Source of the DNA: CAZOWL01 sp964583605
GTDB taxonomy: Bacteria; Pseudomonadota; Gammaproteobacteria; Chromatiales; Chromatiaceae
NCBI GenBank assembly: GCA_964583605.1
Contig: CAZOWL010000131.1
Coordinates: 1-9,194 of the forward strand
DNA: 9,194 nucleotides
Reading direction: 5' to 3'
Below the pieces are notes generated by a model, which was given only the letters and a program-made list of their open reading frames with translations, was not told the DNA's origin and did not search any database. Of this stretch, positions 6,397-9,194 are shown piece after piece; the stretch's first letter is position 1; each line of letters starts with the position of its first letter. The translations under genes and the position numbers were made by a program.

Positions 6397-7239
6397 ATGA
6401 ACCAAATGAAGCCTGAAGAAGTCAAGGAATTGCTGCGGCAGGTGCCCTGCCCTGGGCGCTCACGCGATATCGTCGCGCTGGGATTCCTCAAAGGCGTGGC
6501 TGTGCAGGGGACCAATGTGCGGATCGAGTTCACCCCCGATACCGTCAATTCGGAGAAGGTCCAGATGATGGAGGACGGCATCCGTGCGCAGCTCCGAAAG
6601 GCTCAGTTCGAGAACATCGAGATCGAGACCGAGCCGCCGTTCGACGACAACTCGATGCTGCTCGGTGGGGCATCGGTCAACCCGCTGCAGATGGATCTCG
6701 CCGAGTACGGGCTCGAGCCGACCCCCGATATCATCGAGGGTGAGGGGGCCCGGATGAAGAACCTCTTGTCGCCCGAGGCACCGAAGGAGGGTCACCCGGC
6801 ACAGTCAGCCGAGGAGAGCGAACGGCTGGCCGACCTGCCATCGGAGGGTCCCCAGGGCAATCTCGATCCCGACTACGACGGGCCGCTGCCGGTCTTTCAA
6901 TGGCAGCTCGATCCCGAGGATCCGGCCGCGCACGGCGTCAAGGTCAAGCTCAGCATCGACAGTTGGAACTTCGTCGTCTGGTGGCTCAGCCACGGCCCAG
7001 AGGATCTGGTCTATGCATCGATCCAAGCGCGTCACTGGGTCAGTTTCGGCGGCAAGGCCCGGCCAAACCCGGCCGGTCGCACCGAGGCGGTCAACGTCGT
7101 CTACGACGCCCGGCGCGGCGGAGTCATTGCGATCTACGGAACGGTCAAGGACTTCCGCCCGTTCGTCGAGGCCTTCCGGCGCGCCTACAGCGGTGAAGAC
7201 GGCGAACGGGAGACCCTACAGCAAGGTCAGGCGGCCTAG
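6397..7239 (+). CDS. FSCA/DUF59-domain protein (Mrp-N-terminal-like) with an unrecognised C-terminal domain
   Basis: This is a 280-residue cytoplasmic protein with no signal peptide or membrane helix. Residues about 8-80 look like the Fe-S cluster assembly (FSCA, MIP18/DUF59) domain: VKELLRQVPCPGRSRDIVALGF followed by alternating strands and EKVQMMEDGIRAQL. The PG-S-RDIV-GF signature is closest to the N-terminal domain of Mrp/ApbC Fe-S carrier ATPases, but no Walker A motif follows. Residues 82-165 are acidic, proline-rich and probably flexible. Residues 166-265 form a second compact domain with aromatic clusters (SWNFVVWWLSHGPEDL at 189-204, ARHWVSF at 211-217) that I do not recognise. The only cysteine is Cys18, in the FSCA domain. 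The start is set by GAGGAG five bases before the ATG. Position after cysIH suggests a link to Fe-S or sulfur metabolism, but a 364-base structured spacer argues for a separate transcript. The biochemical role is unknown. Confidence 0.8.
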   Translation: MNQMKPEEVKELLRQVPCPGRSRDIVALGFLKGVAVQGTNVRIEFTPDTVNSEKVQMMEDGIRAQLRKAQFENIEIETEPPFDDNSMLLGGASVNPLQMDLAEYGLEPTPDIIEGEGARMKNLLSPEAPKEGHPAQSAEESERLADLPSEGPQGNLDPDYDGPLPVFQWQLDPEDPAAHGVKVKLSIDSWNFVVWWLSHGPEDLVYASIQARHWVSFGGKARPNPAGRTEAVNVVYDARRGGVIAIYGTVKDFRPFVEAFRRAYSGEDGERETLQQGQAA

Positions 7240-7293
7240 AAGAGATCGGGCTGTCCCCGTCCAGCGATCGGCGAGGATTCTTCCCGAGCTGTG

Positions 7294-7316
7294 GCGCCCG
7301 GCGCATGGCCGGGCGC
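7294..7316 (+). terminator. Perfect GC hairpin after the FSCA-domain gene
   Basis: GCGCCCGGC (7294-7302) and GCCGGGCGC (7308-7316) form a nine-base-pair stem with a five-base loop, 54 bases after the TAG stop. There is no T-run, so it is a candidate terminator or 3'-end stabiliser rather than a textbook intrinsic terminator. Confidence 0.4.
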
Positions 7317-7331
7317 GCTGACGAGAGAGAC

Positions 7332-7360
7332 TTGACGGCTGCCTGCCGCCCGTCTAGGGT
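7332..7360 (+). promoter_or_regulatory. Possible sigma-70-like promoter for the small membrane protein gene
   Basis: TTGACG (7332-7337) and TAGGGT (7355-7360) are 17 bases apart and lie about 50 bases before the ATG at 7411. The -35 is five of six to consensus. The -10 keeps only the T, A and final T, so support is modest. Confidence 0.3.
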
Positions 7361-7410
7361 CGCGTCCGGCCACCGCCGCCGAGACTTTCTCGCCCGAGAC
7401 CGAGGTATCG

Positions 7411-7716
7411 ATGGAAGGTTCCATGATCTCCCAGCTGTTCTTCTCCCTTGTCCTAGCCGTGACCGTGATGGCCGCATCATGGGGCCTGCAGCGACTCGAT
7501 TTCTTCAAACAGGCAAAGACACTGACCCGCGTCATCCTCGTCGCCGCGACGATCTTCGCGGTAAGCTTTGTTCTGCAGCTGCTCTGGCCTTACCATGAAA
7601 ATCGCGTAGCACCTTCGCTCCCTCGCCCTCTGGGAGAGGGTTGGGGTGAGGGAACGATCAGGGACGAGGCAGCATTTCATCATCTGGGGTGGCTCGCCTC
7701 GTCCCATGATCGTTAG
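7411..7716 (+). CDS. Small two-helix membrane protein of unknown function with repeat-derived C-terminus
   Basis: This 101-residue frame begins at ATG 7411 (GAGG five bases upstream). An equally plausible start is ATG 7423, with GAAGG four bases before it, giving 97 residues. Two hydrophobic segments are clear, about residues 5-24 (MISQLFFSLVLAVTVMAASW) and 38-59 (ending in LLWPY). A short charged loop (RLDFFKQAKTLTR) joins them, suggesting an inner-membrane hairpin. I do not recognise the family. From about residue 69 the reading frame enters a palindromic intergenic repeat and encodes SLPRPLGEGWGEG, a peptide typical of accidental translation of that repeat, followed by about 20 residues of nondescript sequence. 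The native protein was probably only about 65-68 residues, and its original stop may have been lost. Whether it is still functional cannot be judged here. Confidence 0.55.
   Translation: MEGSMISQLFFSLVLAVTVMAASWGLQRLDFFKQAKTLTRVILVAATIFAVSFVLQLLWPYHENRVAPSLPRPLGEGWGEGTIRDEAAFHHLGWLASSHDR
7618..7652. repeat. Dispersed palindromic intergenic repeat (CCCTCGCCCTCTGGGAGAGGG type)
   Basis: This is a nested hairpin. Inner arms CCCTCT (7626-7631) and AGAGGG (7635-7640) flank GGG, and outer arms CCCTC (7620-7624) and GAGGG (7648-7652) extend the structure. The sequence ending in GAGGGTTGGGGTGAGGG is a familiar REP-like repeat found many times in proteobacterial genomes. Here it lies within the 3' part of the small membrane protein frame. 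Confidence 0.75.
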
Positions 7717-8054
7717 CGCCCTTCTGTAGCGCACCGGAGCCGAATAGCCGCACCAGAATACCTTTTGCCCCGGTGGCCCCCTCGGCACCGGCGCACGGGC
7801 CAGTCCCGATGCTGGCCGAGCATACCGCCGGCGGAACACACGCGCTCGGCGTCGCCGGCGATCCTGATCTCGCTGCTGACCTCCTGGGTGCTGGCGATGG
7901 CGGTGACCCAGACCCTGTCTCACCGTTTCATGCGGTTGGCCTTGGTCAGCACAGGCGCGGGCGCGCGCCGACCAAGCCCAGACCCACGACCCATGACCGC
8001 TCGGCTCATAGGCCACATTTCCGGCACGGGATCGGTGACGTCGAGACGAGAGAG
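7717..8054. other. Degenerate stretch without a recognisable gene
   Basis: Frames cross this region on both strands, but none has both a ribosome binding site and a sensible protein. A hydrophobic run on the plus strand (PAILISLLTSWVLAMAVTQT, encoded at about 7855-7914) is isolated and not preceded by a start context. Since the neighbouring cytochrome b is broken, this is probably decayed DNA that once belonged to the same cluster. Confidence 0.4.
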
Positions 8055-8372
8055 TTACGCATCCCGAGGTATCGCCTTACGACCAGTCATCATCGGCTTG
8101 ATCAGGTTTTCTCGTTTCCACAGCAAATAGAACGCGATGGCGACGATGTGCAGCAACACACGCCCGAGCACGACCCAGCTCAGCAGGGCGTGCCAGGAAA
8201 GCGCCGTCCGGGCAAAGTCGATGCCGACCAGGTCGGCCAGCGGCCCGGCATTGATGTAGTCCTCCGGGTCGGCGAAGAGCCCGCTCCCGGCGTGCAGCAA
8301 CAGGACCGTAAGCAGCACGAACGCGGAGAGCCCGCCTACCGGATTGTGTCCGCGCCAATAGGGGTAGACCCA
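8055..8372 (-). pseudogene. 5'-truncated di-haem b-type cytochrome (cytochrome b561 / hydrogenase cytochrome b family)
   Basis: On the minus strand a frame readable from about 8372 gives WVYPYWRGHNPVGGLSAFVL, then a helix into LLHAGSGLFADPEDYINAGPLADLVG, a second helix SWHALLSWVVLGRVLLHIVAIAFYLL, and KRENLIKPMMTGRK to a TAA at 8055. This is the C-terminal half of the four-helix cytochrome b561/Ni,Fe-hydrogenase cytochrome b family. It includes the GHNPxGG loop and two histidines spaced H-X13-H on one helix, the usual arrangement for ligating two haems. An in-frame TGA at 8384-8382 and the absence of the N-terminal helices show that the 5' half is gone. A GTG at 8318 could in principle start an 87-residue remnant, but it sits inside the first remaining helix. 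Intact relatives are inner-membrane electron-transfer proteins, often partnered with c-type cytochromes. Confidence 0.75.
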
Positions 8373-8384
8373 ACAGTCGTGTCA

Positions 8385-8623
8385 CCAGCCGCCAGTTCGA
8401 TCTTTCGTCTGTCCGCTGCGCCGGCCCAGAGCAGACGTGAGGGGCGACGGCTATGACTCCGCATGTCTATCGCGTAGCGGACATCACCGGCTACGCAGGC
8501 GATCCAGCACGCTCCCAGAAAGCGGACATTCGAGGCATGGTGCATCTGAGGCTGTTGGCTCAAAATCGGTAGATTCGCGCATCTGTGAGTATTGCCAGAC
8601 CACTCGGCGGTAATCCGTGGTAC
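8385..8623. other. Gene-free junction DNA between cytochrome remnant and IS fragments
   Basis: No gene is supported. A 39-codon frame at 8453-8572 lacks a ribosome binding site and any family resemblance. The missing 5' half of the cytochrome b should lie here but is not recognisable in any frame, so a deletion or insertion replaced it. Confidence 0.4.
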
Positions 8624-8681
8624 GTCCCTGTTTTCCCGTCCCTGTTTTCCCTCCCCGCTGTTTTCCCTCCCCGTTTTCCCG
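8624..8681. repeat. Short GTTTTCCC tandem array
   Basis: Four GTTTTCCC cores occur in 58 bases. GTCCCTGTTTTCCC is repeated exactly at 8624-8637 and 8638-8651. CTGTTTTCCCTCCCCG is repeated exactly and head to tail at 8642-8657 and 8658-8673, then a partial GTTTTCCCG follows. The preceding CCGTGGTACGTCCC resembles sequence I associate with REP-type elements next to RAYT transposases, but that link is from memory. Confidence 0.7.
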
Positions 8682-8682
8682 T

Positions 8683-8844
8683 TTGCACTGGACGCATGAC
8701 GTCGCCTTTCGCGAGGATGAGTCTCGGTTGAGAGACCCGTCGGGGCGCGAGAACTTCGCTGTCCTGCGGCACATCGCTCTGGCACGATTGAAAAACGACA
8801 AGTCCACCAAGACAACCGTCAAGAACAAACGCCTGAAAGCAGGG
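8683..8844 (+). pseudogene. ISAs1-family transposase, C-terminal fragment (copy A)
   Basis: The plus-strand frame beginning at 8683 reads LHWTHDVAFREDESRLRD, then ENFAVLRHIALARLKNDKST and KNKRLKAG. This is the C-terminal end of ISAs1-family DDE transposases, which typically show an LHWxLDVxFxEDxSRxR block carrying the last catalytic glutamate, then NFAxLRxIALNLLKxDKS and KRLKAGW. Everything upstream of this block is missing, the frame joining directly onto the GTTTTCCC array. It also ends abruptly after KAG. No start codon exists, so it is a dead fragment. It has the same orientation as the N-terminal fragment that follows. Confidence 0.75.
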
Positions 8845-9143
8845 CGAGCGAATATAAAATTTTCCAGAATCATAAAGCTGAGGCACCATACGAGAAACTG
8901 CCTGAGGAGTTTCTCATGTCTGCCAGCATCATTGAGCATTTTGCCCCACTTCCGGACTTTCGCGTCGAGCGCAACAAGCTGTATCCACTGCCGGAGATCC
9001 TGCTGTTGGTGGTCTGCGCGGTGCTCAGCGGGGCCGAGGGCTGGGAGGCGATCGAGGAGTTCGGCAAGGCGAAGCTCGACTGGTTGCGCAAGTTCGCTCC
9101 CTTCATCCACGGGATGCCGTCGCATGACTGCATTGCCTATGTC
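8840..9143 (+). mobile_element. ISAs1-family element, left part (copy B), interrupted at its right side
   Basis: CAGGGCGAGCGAATATAAAA begins at 8840, exactly where copy A stops resembling a transposase, and precedes the copy B start codon by about 75 bases. ISAs1-family ends that I recall begin with CAGGG, so this may be the left terminal repeat. The right end is not in the window and the match cannot be confirmed by inverted-repeat comparison. Confidence 0.4.
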
Positions 9144-9161
9144 AATGGCCATCAGAGCTGA
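8916..9161 (+). pseudogene. ISAs1-family transposase, N-terminal fragment (copy B)
   Basis: An 81-codon frame starts at ATG 8916, with GAGGAG six bases upstream and an AT-rich TATAAAATTTT about 60 bases upstream. Residues 1-76 (IIEHFAPLPDFRVERNKLYP, ILLLVVCAVLSGAEGWEAIE, FGKAKLDWLRKFAPF, GMPSHDCIAYV) match the DDE_Tnp_1-associated N-terminal domain of ISAs1-family transposases. Full-length members are about 370-380 residues and carry the catalytic DDE core downstream. Here family resemblance stops at Val76, and five unrelated residues lead to a TGA. The break coincides with the start of a pair of 24-base repeats, so another element has probably inserted. The protein cannot be active. Confidence 0.85.
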
Positions 9162-9194
9162 TCCACCTATGGCCAATAAAATTGACCCACCAAA
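9140..9194. mobile_element. Probable end of a further insertion sequence (IS21-like terminal repeats)
   Basis: Two imperfect direct repeats of the form ATGGCC-N8-TGAYCCACC lie 24 bases apart, at 9145-9167 and 9169-9191 (17 of 23 positions identical). Multiple short direct repeats just inside the ends are characteristic of IS21-family elements, and the junction starts with TG (9140-9141). Copy B of the ISAs1 transposase is broken precisely here. The element body lies beyond the window, so the family is a guess. Confidence 0.4.

Noticed and set aside
7855..7960. Hydrophobic stretch PAILISLLTSWVLAM as a separate small membrane gene
   Set aside because: No start codon with a ribosome binding site precedes it, and the frame downstream becomes arginine- and serine-rich, as in chance frames.
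8453..8572. A 39-codon plus-strand frame starting MTPHVYRVADITGYAGD
   Set aside because: No ribosome binding site, no known motif, and it lies in rearranged DNA.
8624..8681. Impression of a small CRISPR array
   Set aside because: The repeats are contiguous, 14-16 bases long and have no spacers of constant length, and no cas gene is present.
8484..9176. A 230-codon minus-strand frame across the IS fragments
   Set aside because: It runs antisense to two recognisable ISAs1 transposase pieces and through the simple repeat (GKQGRT-type peptide).

Overview
The window is high-GC proteobacterial DNA, most likely from a gammaproteobacterium. A purple sulfur bacterium or another sulfur oxidiser (Chromatiales-like) is my best guess. 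That placement rests on the E. coli-type cysJ-cysI-cysH order, the kind of Fe-S assembly protein that follows it and the transposon families present; it is inference from protein resemblance, not a database match.

Positions 1-65 hold the first 21 codons of a formate/nitrite-transporter-family gene that runs off the left edge on the minus strand. It has a near-perfect ribosome binding site and a GTG start. About 570 bases without a convincing gene follow. The well-preserved core is an assimilatory sulfate reduction locus. A CysB-type LysR regulator (minus, 637-1665) is divergent from cysJ-cysI-cysH (plus, 1836-6032). The three reductase genes overlap by 1 and 8 bases, so they form one translationally coupled unit. 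CysH reduces PAPS to sulfite, and the CysJ flavoprotein passes NADPH electrons to CysI, which reduces sulfite to sulfide for cysteine synthesis. The regulator keeps the sulfate/N-acetylserine-pocket residues known from CysB. The 170-base divergent region contains an interrupted inverted repeat that could be its operator.

After a 364-base spacer with strong hairpins comes a 280-residue protein (6397-7239). Its N-terminal domain resembles the FSCA/DUF59 domain found at the start of Mrp/ApbC Fe-S carriers, but it lacks the P-loop ATPase and carries an unrecognised C-terminal domain. A small two-helix membrane protein follows (7411-7716). The last third of its reading frame runs through a dispersed palindromic intergenic repeat.

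From about 7720 to the right end the DNA is decayed. It holds a 5'-truncated b-type cytochrome (minus), a short GTTTTCCC tandem array and a nested pile of insertion sequence fragments. The pile consists of the C-terminal end of one ISAs1-family transposase, the N-terminal part of a second in the same orientation, and at the right edge a pair of 24-base repeats that look like the end of a further element, possibly IS21-type. I see no CRISPR array, tRNA, rRNA or recognisable defence system. The most unusual intact gene is the FSCA-domain protein.
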